From positions 1,327,001 through 1,391,000 of the forward strand of contig CP073340.1 in assembly GCA_018141845.1 (NCBI GenBank): DNA of 64,000 nt, written 5' to 3'. The DNA comes from Lachnospiraceae bacterium oral taxon 096 (GTDB lineage: Bacteria > Bacillota > Clostridia > Lachnospirales > Lachnospiraceae). Below are positions 42,540 through 52,703 of the stretch, one piece after another; within the stretch, counting starts at the first letter, position 1, and each line of letters begins with the position of its first letter. Position numbers and translations under genes: made by a program. Below the pieces are notes generated by a model. It was not told the DNA's origin and ran no database searches. It was given only the letters and a program-made list of their open reading frames with translations.

Positions 42540-43820
42540 GTGAAACTGGAATTGGGTAGAATATGGATCAAAGACATTTGTTTTGCAGATACTTCCAAGG
42601 TTGAGGATGGAATCTTGTATGTCGATAAGAAGGCGATTGAAGAGATTGCATTGGCCGAAGAAAAGATTGCAAAAGTGGAAGTAGATATTGCAAAGCCAGG
42701 AGAGAGCGTGAGAATTACACCTGTAAAGGATGTAATTGAACCTCGTGTCAAGGTGGAAGGTCGAGGTGGGATTTTCCCAGGTGTGGTTTCCAAAGTGGAC
42801 TGCGTTGGCGAGGGAAAAACTTATGCACTAAAGGGAATGGCTGTCGTGACAGCAGGTCCAATTGTTGGATTCCAAGAAGGTATTATTGATATGAGTGGCG
42901 TGGGTGCTGACTATACACCATTTTCAAAATTATTGAACTTGGTTGTTGTGTGTTCACCAGTAGAAGATGTTAAGCCACATGACTATGAGCAGGCTGTTCG
43001 TATGATTGGTTTGAAGGTGGCAAATTATCTTGGAGAACTGGCCAGAGAACTTACACCAGATGAGACACAGGTGTATGAGACAAAGAATTTAAAGGAAAGT
43101 TTTTCGGAGTACCCAGATTTGCCAAGAGTGGCCTATGTACAAATGTTACAAAGCCAAGGTCTTTTACACGATACCTATGTCTATGGAGTGGATGCAAAGA
43201 AGATTATTCCAACCATTATTTATCCTACGGAAGTTATGGATGGAGCAATTTTATCAGGAAATTGTGTGTCTGCTTGTGATAAGAATCCGACCTATGTTCA
43301 CCAGAACAATCCAGTTGTTGAAGAACTTTATGCTTTGCATGGAAAGAAGTTTAACTTTGTTGGACAGATTATTACAAATGAGAATGTCTATCTTGCCGAT
43401 AAGGAGCGCTCGTCCAATATGACAGCTAAGCTTTGTAAGATGCTTGGACTGGATGGCGTTATTGTATCTCAAGAGGGATTTGGAAATCCAGATACTGACT
43501 TGATGATGAATTGTAAAAAGATTGAGGATGAGGGCATTAAGGTTGTATTGATTACGGATGAGTATGCTGGAAGAGATGGAAAGTCGCAATCCCTTGCAGA
43601 TGCGGATGCCTCAGCGGATGCCGTAGTGACAGGAGGCAATGCCAATGGCGTGATTATTTTGCCAAAACTTGACAAACTGATTGGAACACTTGCCTATGTA
43701 AATAAGATTGCAGGTGCCAATGAGCACACATTGCGTGAAGATGGAACATTGGAAGTTGAGATTCAGGTTATGACGGGTGCGACCAATGAGACAGGTTTTC
43801 ACAACTTGAGTGCAAGATAG
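42540..43820 (+). CDS. grdE: Glycine reductase component B, alpha/beta proprotein
   Basis: 426 aa from a GTG with AAGGAGG upstream. GrdE is self-cleaved at a cysteine to give a pyruvoyl group that binds the substrate amine as a Schiff base. That cysteine is C242, in SGNCVSACDKNPTYVHQNNP, the expected position. The C terminus (ASADAVVTGGNANGVIILPK) is well conserved. With GrdB it forms the glycine-specific component B. Confidence 0.95.
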   Translation: MKLELGRIWIKDICFADTSKVEDGILYVDKKAIEEIALAEEKIAKVEVDIAKPGESVRITPVKDVIEPRVKVEGRGGIFPGVVSKVDCVGEGKTYALKGMAVVTAGPIVGFQEGIIDMSGVGADYTPFSKLLNLVVVCSPVEDVKPHDYEQAVRMIGLKVANYLGELARELTPDETQVYETKNLKESFSEYPDLPRVAYVQMLQSQGLLHDTYVYGVDAKKIIPTIIYPTEVMDGAILSGNCVSACDKNPTYVHQNNPVVEELYALHGKKFNFVGQIITNENVYLADKERSSNMTAKLCKMLGLDGVIVSQEGFGNPDTDLMMNCKKIEDEGIKVVLITDEYAGRDGKSQSLADADASADAVVTGGNANGVIILPKLDKLIGTLAYVNKIAGANEHTLREDGTLEVEIQVMTGATNETGFHNLSAR

Positions 43821-43829
43821 GAGGATGTT

Positions 43830-45146
43830 ATGGCTAAATTTAGAGTTGTTCAATATATCAATCAGTTTTTTGCTCAAATCGGTGGTGAGGAAAAGGCCGA
43901 TTACCCTGCGACACTAGAAGAGGGCAAGGCACTTGGACCAGCACTGGCATTTGTTCAGCAATTTGGTGATGAAGCTGAGATTGTGGGCACAGTGGTCTGT
44001 GGAGATGGATATTTTAATGAAAATATTGACAAGGCAACAGCAGATATTGTGGAGATGGTAAAGGGCTTAAAGCCAGACCTCTTTATTGCTGGACCTGCAT
44101 TTAATGCTGGTCGATATGGAGTAGCTTGTGGAACAGTAGCGAATGCAGTGCAGGAGAGTTTGCATATTCCTGTGTTGACAGGTATGTATACAGAAAATCC
44201 TGGTGTAGATATGTTTAAGGACAAAATCTATATTGTTTCTACCAAGAATTCTGCGGCAGGTATGAGAGATGCAGTCAAGAAAATGGCAGCACTTGCGTTG
44301 AAATTATATCGAAAGGAAAAGATTGGTGCATCAGTTGAGGAAGGATATATTCCTCAGGGAATACGTGTCAACTTCTTTGAGAAGGAAAGAGGAGCAAAGC
44401 GTGCGGTCGATATGCTTGTAAAGAAGCTTGCAGATAAGCCATTTGTGACAGAGTATCCAATGCCTTGCTTTGACAGAGTAGAACCTGGAGCAGCACTTAA
44501 GGATTTAAGTAAGGCAAAGATTGCCCTTGTGACCTCTGGCGGTATTGTTCCAAAAGGAAATCCAGACCATATTGAAAGTTCCAATGCTTCTCACTATGGC
44601 GAGTATGATATTACAGGAGTTAATGATTTGACATCCGATGCCTATGAGACAGCACATGGTGGATATGATCCAACTTATGCCAATGAAGATGCAGATCGTG
44701 TTTTGCCTGTGGATGTCCTTCGTGATCTAGAAAAAGAAGGCAAGATCGGAGAGTTATATCCTTATTTCTTTACTACGGTAGGAAATGGTACAGCTGTTGC
44801 TTCGGCCAAGGCTTTTGCTAAGGAGATTGGTAAAAAATTGATTGATGATCATGTGGACGCTGTGATACTCACTAGCACCTGAGGCACCTGTACACGTTGC
44901 GGTGCAACGATGGTTAAGGGCATTGAGGAATACGGAATTCCTGTAGTTCACATTTGTACAGTTACACCAATTTCGCTCACGGTAGGAGCAAACCGCATCG
45001 TTCCAGCGGTTGCAATTCCTCACCCATTGGGTAATCCTGCACTTGATGCACAGGAGGAAAAGAAGTTGCGTAGAAAACTGGTAGAAAAGGCATTAAAGGC
45101 ATTGACGATTGAAGTGAAAGAGCAAACAGTATTTGACAATCTTTAA
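43830..45146 (+). CDS. grdB: Glycine reductase component B, selenoprotein gamma subunit (Sec351)
   Basis: 438 aa when the in-frame TGA at 44880-44882 is read as selenocysteine (codon 351). The surroundings LTST-U-GTCTRCGATM are the known GrdB active site. The coding frame continues cleanly for 88 codons to a TAA. A SECIS-like hairpin follows the TGA. GrdB transfers the carboxymethyl group of glycine to the selenol of GrdA. Ordinary gene callers would wrongly end it at 44882. Confidence 0.95.
44880..44909 (+). promoter_or_regulatory. UGA(Sec) codon and bacterial SECIS-like hairpin in grdB
   Basis: The TGA is followed 12 nt later by the perfect stem-loop CGTTGC-GGT-GCAACG (44895-44909). A GGU apical loop at this distance fits the element bound by SelB. 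Confidence 0.75.
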
Positions 45147-45183
45147 TAAATATAGTACAATATAAGGGTTTCAAATATATGAT

Positions 45184-45279
45184 GTAGGCGGATAGGTAAC
45201 TGGTGTGCCTCCTGGTCTTCAAAACCTGTGTTGGGCGCGTTGCGTCCTAGGTGAGTTCGATTCTCACACGCTTACGCCA
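45184..45279 (+). tRNA. selC: tRNA-Sec (anticodon UCA)
   Basis: About 96 nt. Acceptor GTAGGCGG pairs with ACGCTTAC (8 bp, last pair imperfect), and the T stem GTGAG/CTCAC is 5 bp, giving the 8+5 form of bacterial tRNA-Sec. The long D stem is AGGTA/TGCCT. Anticodon loop CTTCAAA holds TCA. The long variable arm is GGGCGC-GTT-GCGTCC. GCCA is encoded at the 3' end. It lies between grdB and trxB, inside the cluster it serves. UCA reads the three UGA codons noted here. Confidence 0.93.
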
Positions 45280-45306
45280 ACAATTCTCGGCATAGCCGTA
45301 TACATA

Positions 45307-45335
45307 GAGGGGAGCGATTTTCGCTCCTCTTTTTG
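45307..45335 (+). terminator. Terminator after selC
   Basis: GAGGGGAGCG-ATTTT-CGCTCCTC then TTTTTG. Confidence 0.88.
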
Positions 45336-45408
45336 TGTATTTTGTCTTGATGAATTTTATTTATATTATACAAAGCTTATAAAAATAATAAATATTTTAC
45401 AATAAATA

Positions 45409-45437
45409 TTGACATTTCTTAATAAAATTTGTATAAT
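45409..45437 (+). promoter_or_regulatory. Consensus promoter of trxB-trxA-grdA
   Basis: TTGACA, 17 nt, TATAAT: perfect consensus. It splits the cluster into separate transcription units on either side of selC. Confidence 0.85.
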
Positions 45438-45535
45438 TGAGGTAAATATAAATAATAAAGTGCGGTTGAAAAAATAAAAAATATAAAAAATGCACTAATA
45501 TTTCGCTAGGAATGACATTGAAGGGAGATAACAAA

Positions 45536-46483
45536 ATGGATAAGTTGTATGATGTCATTATCCTTGGTGCAGGCCCGGCAGGACTTGCGGCAGGACTATA
45601 TGCAGGAAGAGCAAGGCTCTCCACTTTGATTATTGAAAAGGCACAGGATGGTGGTCAGATTTCCATTACAGATGAGATTGAAAATTATCCGGGTCAGGCA
45701 GTGCTGGGCGAGAGCGGTCCATCTCTCATTGCAAGAATGACAAAACAGTGTGAGAATTTTGGTTGCGAGCGAATGGCAGACACAGTAAAGAGTGTCGACT
45801 TCAGTGGAAAAGTAAAGAAGGTCATTGGAGAAAAGGGCGAGTATCAAGCAAAAGCGGTGATTATTGCCACAGGTGCACACCCAAGACCAATTGGCTGTGA
45901 AGGAGAAAAGGAGTTCTTGAGTAAGGGTGTTTCCTACTGTGCAACCTGCGATGCCAACTTCTTTGAAGATTTTGAGGTATTTGTTGTGGGCGGTGGAGAT
46001 TCCGCAGTTGAGGAAGCAATGTACTTGACAAAGTTTGCAAGAAAAGTTACTTTGATTCACAGAAGGAATGAACTTCGAGCAGCAAAGTCTATTCAGGAAA
46101 GGGCCTTTAAAAACGATAAGTTACACTTTATGTGGGACACAGTTGTAGAGAAACTTGAAGGCGATGACATCTTGCAGAAGATGACAGTCAAAAATGTAAA
46201 GACAGGCGAAGAGACTGTGATTGAGGCAGATGAGGATGATGGAATGTTTGGACTATTTGGATTTATTGGAATGCTTCCAAACTCAGAGCTTTACAATGAC
46301 ACGGGGCTTGAGATGGATCATGGATATATTCCAACGGATGCGGATATGCACACCAATATTCCTGGAGTATTTGCCGCTGGAGATATTCGAGTAAAGAGCC
46401 TTCGCCAAGTAGTAACAGCAGCCGCAGACGGAGCAATTGCTGCAACACAGGCAGAACATTATATCAATGAATGGGAGGAATAA
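45536..46483 (+). CDS. trxB: Thioredoxin reductase
   Basis: 315 aa from the ATG at 45536 (GAAGGGAG upstream). FAD motif ILGAGPAGLAAGLYAGRA, redox pair CATC in VSYCATCDANFF, NADPH motif VVGGGDSAVEEAMYL and FAD-closing GVFAAGDIRVKSLRQVVTAA. It reduces TrxA, which in turn supplies electrons to glycine reductase. Confidence 0.95.
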   Translation: MDKLYDVIILGAGPAGLAAGLYAGRARLSTLIIEKAQDGGQISITDEIENYPGQAVLGESGPSLIARMTKQCENFGCERMADTVKSVDFSGKVKKVIGEKGEYQAKAVIIATGAHPRPIGCEGEKEFLSKGVSYCATCDANFFEDFEVFVVGGGDSAVEEAMYLTKFARKVTLIHRRNELRAAKSIQERAFKNDKLHFMWDTVVEKLEGDDILQKMTVKNVKTGEETVIEADEDDGMFGLFGFIGMLPNSELYNDTGLEMDHGYIPTDADMHTNIPGVFAAGDIRVKSLRQVVTAAADGAIAATQAEHYINEWEE

Positions 46484-46489
46484 AGGATT

Positions 46490-46807
46490 ATGTTAGATGT
46501 AGATAAGACAACATTTGAAGCTGAGGTTTTACAGGCACAGGGATATGTATTTGTGGACTTTTATGGAGATGGTTGTGTTCCTTGTCAGGCATTGATGCCA
46601 TTTGTACATAGTCTTGCAGAGAAGTATGCAGATAAAATGAAATGGTGTTCGCTCAATACCACAAAGGCTCGCCGTTTGGCTATTGGACAAAAGGTCTTGG
46701 GACTTCCTGTTATGGCCATTTATAAAGATGGTGCCAAGGTTGAAGAATTAGTGAAGGAGGCCTGCACAGAGGCCGCCATTGAAGAGATGGTTAAGAAATA
46801 TATTTAG
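46490..46807 (+). CDS. trxA: Thioredoxin, GCVPC type
   Basis: 105 aa. The active site is GCVPC in place of WCGPC; this form is known from glycine-reductase organisms and matches their atypical thioredoxin. It starts 6 bp after trxB. It reduces the selenide-sulfide of GrdA each catalytic cycle. Confidence 0.93.
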   Translation: MLDVDKTTFEAEVLQAQGYVFVDFYGDGCVPCQALMPFVHSLAEKYADKMKWCSLNTTKARRLAIGQKVLGLPVMAIYKDGAKVEELVKEACTEAAIEEMVKKYI

Positions 46808-46867
46808 TATTGGCAATTTGCTCAATGAGCATTGCATATAGGGTTTAAATTTGAAAGGAGAAGAAAA

Positions 46868-47341
46868 ATGGCTATTTTAAAAGACAAAAAAGTAGTTATT
46901 GTTGGTGACCGTGATGGTGTACCTGGTCCAGCAATTGCTGCCTGCGTCGAAACAGCCGGTGGAGAAGTTGTCTATATGTCCACTGAATGCTTTGTCTGAA
47001 CGAGCGCAGGTGCAATGGATCTTGAGAATCAAAAGAGGGTAAAAGATTTTGCTGAGAAATTTGGCCCTGAGAACTTAGTTGTTGTTCTCGGTGCTGCTGA
47101 GGGTGAGGCTGCAAGCCTTGCTGCAGAGACAGTAACAGCAGGTGACCCTACATTCGCAGGTCCATTGACAGGGGTCCAGCTTGGACTTACGGTTTATCAC
47201 TGTTGCGAACCAGAACTCAAGGAGGAGTTTGATCCAGCTGTCTATGATGAACAGATTGGAATGATGGAGATGGTTCTGGATGTTGACGATATTGTCAACG
47301 AGATGACAGCAATCAGAGACGAGTATTGTAAATATTTATAA
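46868..47341 (+). CDS. grdA: Glycine reductase selenoprotein A (Sec44)
   Basis: 157 aa with TGA at 46997-46999 read as selenocysteine, residue 44, in [15 protein letters not shown]. This CxxU site is the defining motif of protein A. The frame is otherwise open. AAAGGAGAAG precedes the ATG. It carries the carboxymethyl-selenoether intermediate between components B and C. No clear SECIS hairpin was seen by eye after the codon. Confidence 0.95.
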
Positions 47342-47438
47342 ATAGTTGTTTCACAGGAGGGGAGCGGCGAGGTGTAGCAGCCTCTTCGCTCTCCTTTGTG
47401 ATTTTCTTTTACTTTAAAATGAATAAATAGATTAGAGA

Positions 47439-47476
47439 AAGGAGAGACTACCCTGTTTTGGGGTAGCAACATCGCA
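47439..47476 (+). promoter_or_regulatory. Hairpin between Shine-Dalgarno and start codon of grdC
   Basis: GAAAGGAG ends about 31 nt before the ATG, too far for normal initiation. The stem CTACCC (47448-47453)/GGGTAG (47461-47466) lies between them; folding it would bring the site to about 12-15 nt. Confidence 0.5.
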
Positions 47477-49012
47477 ATGAACAGTATTATTAAAGGGGCC
47501 AGTTATGTTTTAGCACATACACCACAGATGGTGATTCACAATGGATCCACTCAGATTACAGAGCGTATTGTCAATCCTGATGGAGATTACTTGAAGGAAT
47601 TGCCATCTCACCTTCGTTCTTTTGAAGACTGTGTAAATTATTGGCCAAATCAGGTGTATATTGGAAATGCCACACCAGATGCTCTTGCTGGCGTAGAGTT
47701 CCCTTATTACGATAAGAAAATGGAAGGGGCAAGTCGCTACGGAAAATTTGGCGAGATTATGCCAGAGGATGAGTTTTTATTGCTGGCCCAGACTTGTGAT
47801 GTATTTGAAGTATATTTGCTAGAAAAGAGCTTTGTTGCAGATACAAGAAAGAAATTAGAGCAAGATCCAATGATCACAGAGGAGATCAAGGCAAGAATTT
47901 TGGAGGGCTTTGATATTGCCGAAATTGAAAAATATGTCAATGAGGAACATGCCGAAGGACTATATCACGATGGAAAGCTTGTTGGCTGCGTGAAGAGAGC
48001 GCATGACATTGATGTCAATCTCTCCGCAGAAGTTATGCACGAGAATTTAATGAACAAGGCGACCAGTGTTCTCTCCCTTCTCTATGCAGTAAAAAATGCA
48101 AAAATTTCTCCAGACGATATTGAGTATGTGATTGATTGTTCAGAGGAGGCCTGTGGCGATGTCAACCAGCGTGGTGGCGGAAACTTTGCAAAGGCAGCCG
48201 CAGAAATTGCAGGATTAAATCATGCCACAGGTTCAGATGCCAGAGGTTTTTGTGCTGGGCCATCACATGCCATGGTTGAGGCCGCAGCACTGGTAAAGGC
48301 CGGGGCATACAAATGTGTGGCTGTTGTGGGTGGTGGCTGCACAGCAAAACTTGGAATGAATGGAAAAGACCATGTGAAGAAGGGGCTTCCTGCACTGGAA
48401 GATTGCTTGGCAGGTTTTTGTATTATTGTTGGCGAAAATGATGGTGTCAGCCCAGAAATCAACTTGGATATTCTTGGACGTCATACAGTGGGTACAGGCT
48501 CTGCACCACAAAATGTTATCAGTTCATTAGTTTCTGAGCCACTGGAGAGAGTGGGACTAAAGATTACAGATATTGACAAGTTTTCACCAGAGATGCAAAA
48601 CCCAGATATCACTAAGCCAGCAGGTGCAGGTGATGTGCCAATGGCAAATTATAAGATGATTGCAGCACTTGCAGTAAAGAAGGGCGATATCCAAAGGGCA
48701 GATATTGCAGACTTTACTGTAAAGCATGGTTTGACAGGATTTGCACCGACACAGGGACATATTCCATCAGGTGTGCCATATCTTGGATTTGCCAGAGAGG
48801 ATATTTTATCTGGAAAAATTAAGAATGCCATGATTATTGGAAAGGGATCACTCTTCCTTGGAAGAATGACCAATCTCTTTGATGGTGTTTCCTTTGTTGT
48901 TCAGGCAAACACTTCTGCAAACGAGCAGACAGGTGGTGTTTCAGAGGAAGAGGTAAAGAGTTTGATTGCCAAGGCCATGAAGGATTTTGCAGCATCATTG
49001 CTTCAACAGTAG
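47477..49012 (+). CDS. grdC: Glycine reductase component C, beta subunit
   Basis: 511 aa, related to ketoacyl synthase III (KCVAVVGGGCTAKLGMN, VPYLGFAREDILSGKI). With GrdD it accepts the carboxymethyl group from selenoprotein A and yields acetyl phosphate, the energy-conserving step. The start MNSIIKGASYVLAHTPQMV is as expected for GrdC, though its RBS is distant and bridged by a hairpin. Confidence 0.93.
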   Translation: MNSIIKGASYVLAHTPQMVIHNGSTQITERIVNPDGDYLKELPSHLRSFEDCVNYWPNQVYIGNATPDALAGVEFPYYDKKMEGASRYGKFGEIMPEDEFLLLAQTCDVFEVYLLEKSFVADTRKKLEQDPMITEEIKARILEGFDIAEIEKYVNEEHAEGLYHDGKLVGCVKRAHDIDVNLSAEVMHENLMNKATSVLSLLYAVKNAKISPDDIEYVIDCSEEACGDVNQRGGGNFAKAAAEIAGLNHATGSDARGFCAGPSHAMVEAAALVKAGAYKCVAVVGGGCTAKLGMNGKDHVKKGLPALEDCLAGFCIIVGENDGVSPEINLDILGRHTVGTGSAPQNVISSLVSEPLERVGLKITDIDKFSPEMQNPDITKPAGAGDVPMANYKMIAALAVKKGDIQRADIADFTVKHGLTGFAPTQGHIPSGVPYLGFAREDILSGKIKNAMIIGKGSLFLGRMTNLFDGVSFVVQANTSANEQTGGVSEEEVKSLIAKAMKDFAASLLQQ

Positions 49013-49025
49013 AGGAGGGAAAGTT

Positions 49026-50177
49026 ATGGTAAATACAGTCGAAAAAATGATTGCCAATACTTTTCTGACCATGGCAAAGGGACTAGAAAGTGGAAGCTTT
49101 GGGGAGCGTCCAAAGATTGCTGTGACAGGTATGGGCAGTGAGCACGGCGAAGAAAATGTAATGGAAGCAGCAAAAAAAGCAGCAAAAGCTGGAATTGATG
49201 TCTATTACATTGGCAGTCTGAGTGCCGAGGGCGTGAACACAGTTTTTGTGGCTGATGACGAAGAAGGTCACAAGAAAATGGAGAGTATGCTAGAGAATGG
49301 CGAGGTAGATGGTGCAGTTACTATGCATTTTCCATTTCCGATTGGGGTATCTACAGTCGGTAGATCCATTACCCCAGCAAAAGCAAAGGAAATGTTTATT
49401 GCCAATACTACGGGCACATCAAGTACTGACCGAGTGGAAGCAATGATTAAGAATACTATCTATGGCGTTATTACAGCAAAAGCCTGTGGAAATCCAACTC
49501 CTAGCGTGGGCATTCTCAATGTCGATGGAGCAAGACAGACAGAAAAAGCACTAAAAAAGCTGGTAGAAGGCGGGTATGAACTACATTTTGCTCAGTCTTC
49601 AAGGGCAGATGGTGGCTGTGTAATGCGTGGAAATGACATCTTGCAGGCAAGTGCTGATGTGATGGTTATGGATTCCTTGACAGGAAATGTGATGAGCAAA
49701 ATGCTTTCTTCCTTTACTACAGGTGGAAGTTTTGAGGCAACAGGTTATGGCTATGGGCCTGGTATTGGAGAAAATTACAACAAGTTGGTGATGATTGTAT
49801 CCAGAGCATCAGGAGCACCTGTGATTTACAATGCCATTTGTTATGCAGCAGAGCTTGTCAAAGGCAAGGTCTTTGAAGTGGCTAAGGCAGAGTTTGAAAG
49901 TGCAAATAGAGCGGGATTAAAGACAATTTTAGAGGAAATTAAGGGAGCATCAAAGCCAAGCTCTAGTGAAGAGGTAAAGCCACCAAAGAAGGAAATTGTA
50001 ACTGCGGCCATTGCAGGAATTGAAGTGATGGACTTAGAGGATGCGGTCAAAGTGTTGTGGAAACAGGGCATCTATGCAGAAAGTGGAATGGGTTGTACAG
50101 GGCCAATTATTCTTGTGTCTGAGGCAAATTGTGAAAAAGCGATAGAAGAATTGAAAAAAGCAGGATATGTAAGTTAA
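49026..50177 (+). CDS. grdD: Glycine reductase component C, alpha subunit
   Basis: 383 aa from the ATG at 49026 (AGAGGAGGG upstream). PlsX-like fold with IAVTGMGSEHGEENVMEAAKKA, SVGILNVDGARQTEKAL and MVMDSLTGNVMSKMLSSFTTGG. The C-terminal SGMGCTGPIILVSE carries a conserved cysteine. It completes component C, releasing acetyl phosphate for ATP synthesis. Confidence 0.93.
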   Translation: MVNTVEKMIANTFLTMAKGLESGSFGERPKIAVTGMGSEHGEENVMEAAKKAAKAGIDVYYIGSLSAEGVNTVFVADDEEGHKKMESMLENGEVDGAVTMHFPFPIGVSTVGRSITPAKAKEMFIANTTGTSSTDRVEAMIKNTIYGVITAKACGNPTPSVGILNVDGARQTEKALKKLVEGGYELHFAQSSRADGGCVMRGNDILQASADVMVMDSLTGNVMSKMLSSFTTGGSFEATGYGYGPGIGENYNKLVMIVSRASGAPVIYNAICYAAELVKGKVFEVAKAEFESANRAGLKTILEEIKGASKPSSSEEVKPPKKEIVTAAIAGIEVMDLEDAVKVLWKQGIYAESGMGCTGPIILVSEANCEKAIEELKKAGYVS

Positions 50178-50198
50178 TTTATGGTATAATGCCAAGGG

Positions 50199-50226
50199 GG
50201 AGTTCTGGTGAAGGCACCGGAACTCC
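50199..50226 (+). terminator. Hairpin between grdD and selD
   Basis: GGAGTTCTGGTG/CACCGGAACTCC stem with an AAGG loop, weak T tract (TATTTCG). It may be an attenuator reducing sel gene transcription. Confidence 0.55.
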
Positions 50227-50256
50227 TATTTCGTATTAAAGATTGGGAGGAATGAT

Positions 50257-51294
50257 ATGGCAGTGAAATTGACCCAGATGAGTAAAACTTCTGGTTGAGC
50301 AGCAAAAATAGGTCCTGAGACCCTTGCCCAGGTTCTGGGTAAGTTACCAAAATTTGAAGACAATAATTTAATGGTTGGCATCGACACCGCAGATGATGCA
50401 GCCGTATATCAATTATCAGATGAAATTGCCATGATTCAGACGGTGGATTTCTTTACACCGATTGTAGATGACCCCTATACATTTGGAGAAATCGCAGCAG
50501 CCAATGCGTTGAGTGATGTCTATGCGATGGGCGGAGTTCCCAAAGTTGCACTCAATATTGTCGGTTTCCCAAATTGCCTAGATATTTCTGTATTGGGAGA
50601 AATTATGGCAGGTGGAGCAGCCAAGGTAAAGGAATCTGGTGCAGTTTTAGTTGGTGGTCATTCGGTTCAAAATGACCAACCTCTGTATGGACTATGTGTG
50701 TCGGGCATTGTTCATCCGAAGAAGGTATTGAAAAATTATGGTGCAAAACCAGGGGATGCCTTGATTTTAACCAAGCAGATTGGAAGTGGAATTATTAATA
50801 CAGCTTTAAAGGGAGGAATTGCAGAACAATCCTCTATTGATGAGGCAGTAACCGTAATGAAATCACTCAATCGAAAGGGCAAGGAAGTGATGGACCATTT
50901 TGATGTGCACGCTTGCACAGATATTACAGGATTTGGTCTTTTGGGCCATTGTGTAGAGATGGCCGAAGCAAGTAAGGTAACTTTTGATTTAAATGTCCGT
51001 CGAGTTCCTTATATTTTTGGGGCAGAAGATTTTGCCAAAATGGGTGTGATTCCAGAGGGAACCTACAATAATCGAAGATATTCTATGAACAAAGTGGATG
51101 CTAGTGGTGTAGAAGAATTTTATCTTGATTTACTCTATGATCCACAGTCTTCGGGTGGGCTCTTGTACAGTGTAAGTGAGAGCGATGTGCCAGCAGTTCT
51201 TTCAGAATTTTCAAAGGCAGGAATGGACACTACGGTGGCAGTGATTGGTTATGTGTCGGAAAAGGGAGATAAATTAATTAGATTACATAGGTAA
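50257..51294 (+). CDS. selD: Selenophosphate synthetase (itself a selenoprotein, Sec14)
   Basis: 345 aa with TGA at 50296-50298 as codon 14, in KTSG-U-AAKIGPETLAQVL, the catalytic position that is Cys or Sec in SelD. GGGAGG precedes the ATG. The ATP-site block VGIDTADDAAVYQLSDE follows. A small hairpin GGTC-CTGA-GACC lies about 12 nt after the TGA. It makes selenophosphate from selenide and ATP. Making it needs selenocysteine, so its own product is required for its synthesis. Confidence 0.95.
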
Positions 51295-51305
51295 AGAGGG
51301 GAATA

Positions 51306-52703
51306 ATGGATAAAAATAAGTTATATCGAAATATTCCAAAAGTAGATCTTTTGTTGGCAAAAGAAGAAATTCAAGAAGCGGTCAAAAATTATGGTCATAA
51401 GATTGTGATGGAGGCGATTCGAAAGGAGCTGGCTGCATTGCGAAATGCTATTGCTATTTGTAATGATGCAGAAGAGCTGAAGAAAAAGAGCGATGGCTTG
51501 GTGGAAAATATTTGTCTACGTGTGAGAAAGATGCATAGATTTCATGTGCAAAAAGTAATTAATGCGACGGGTACAATCTTACACACAAATTTGGGCAGGG
51601 CCCCAATGGATGTAGGGCATGCCAAGCATTTAGTGGATGTTGTCAGTGGGTATTCTAATCTTGAATATAATTTAAAAGAGGGCGTGCGTGGAGAGCGCTA
51701 TGCTCATTTTGAGGAACTTCTTTGCAAAATTACAGGGGCAGAGGCCGCTATGGCAGTAAACAATAATGCTGCAGCAGTCATGCTTGTTCTCAATGCGATG
51801 GCCAAGGGGGGAGAAGTGATTGTTTCCAGAGGAGAACTCGTCGAAATTGGTGGAAAATTTCGCATTCCCGATGTGATGGAGGCAAGTGGAGCAAAACTGG
51901 TAGAGGTGGGAACGACCAATAAGACGCATCTTTTTGATTATGAGGAGGCCATTACACCTGATACCAAAGCTTTATTAAAGGTTCACACAAGCAATTATCG
52001 GATTGTGGGATTTACAGAGAGTGTATCTTCTGCTCAGCTTTGTCCAATGGCAAAAGAAAGAGAAATTCCAGTCATTGAAGATCTTGGCAGTGGAAGTTTG
52101 GTTGATTTGAGCCGATTTGGACTAAACTATGAGCCTACAGTGCAAGAGGTAGTGGCCTCGGGTGTGGATGTGGTGACTTTTAGTGGGGATAAACTTCTTG
52201 GCGGACCACAAGCTGGAATTATTGTGGGAAAGAAAAAGTACATCGACAGGATGAAGAAGAATCAATTGACCAGGGCACTGCGCATTGATAAATTTACAGT
52301 GACTGCCCTAGAGGAAGTTTTGATCGAATATTTGGATGTGGAAAATGCAATTCAAAAGATTCCTGTTTTATCTATGATTTCGGCAACGCCAGAAGAAATG
52401 AAAGAAAAGGCAGAAATATTGGCAAACAGACTAGAAAATTTGCCAATAGATGTTCGTGTGCTTGAATGTGAATCACAAATTGGTGGTGGTTCATTTCCTA
52501 TGGAAAGATTAAAAAGTTTTGCTGTCTGCATACGAGCAGATCATATGTCTGTTGTAGACCTTGAATTGGCACTTCGCAGGGGAGAGGTTCCTGTGATTGT
52601 TCGCACAGCCGAGGATATGCTGTGGCTTGATGTGAGAACAATTTTTAGTGATGAATTTGATCTTGTAGTCAGAATGCTGAGGGAGGCATTGGAAGGCGAA
52701 TGA
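51306..52703 (+). CDS. selA: L-seryl-tRNA(Sec) selenium transferase
   Basis: 465 aa PLP enzyme. N-terminal [16 protein letters not shown] and the PLP-lysine site [15 protein letters not shown] are diagnostic. It converts Ser-tRNA(Sec) to Sec-tRNA(Sec) with selenophosphate. The gene overlaps selB by 4 bp. Confidence 0.95.
   Translation: MDKNKLYRNIPKVDLLLAKEEIQEAVKNYGHKIVMEAIRKELAALRNAIAICNDAEELKKKSDGLVENICLRVRKMHRFHVQKVINATGTILHTNLGRAPMDVGHAKHLVDVVSGYSNLEYNLKEGVRGERYAHFEELLCKITGAEAAMAVNNNAAAVMLVLNAMAKGGEVIVSRGELVEIGGKFRIPDVMEASGAKLVEVGTTNKTHLFDYEEAITPDTKALLKVHTSNYRIVGFTESVSSAQLCPMAKEREIPVIEDLGSGSLVDLSRFGLNYEPTVQEVVASGVDVVTFSGDKLLGGPQAGIIVGKKKYIDRMKKNQLTRALRIDKFTVTALEEVLIEYLDVENAIQKIPVLSMISATPEEMKEKAEILANRLENLPIDVRVLECESQIGGGSFPMERLKSFAVCIRADHMSVVDLELALRRGEVPVIVRTAEDMLWLDVRTIFSDEFDLVVRMLREALEGE

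Noticed and set aside
43254..43589. Antisense open frames over grd genes
   Set aside because: Shadow frames of well-supported coding genes with no RBS or family motif.
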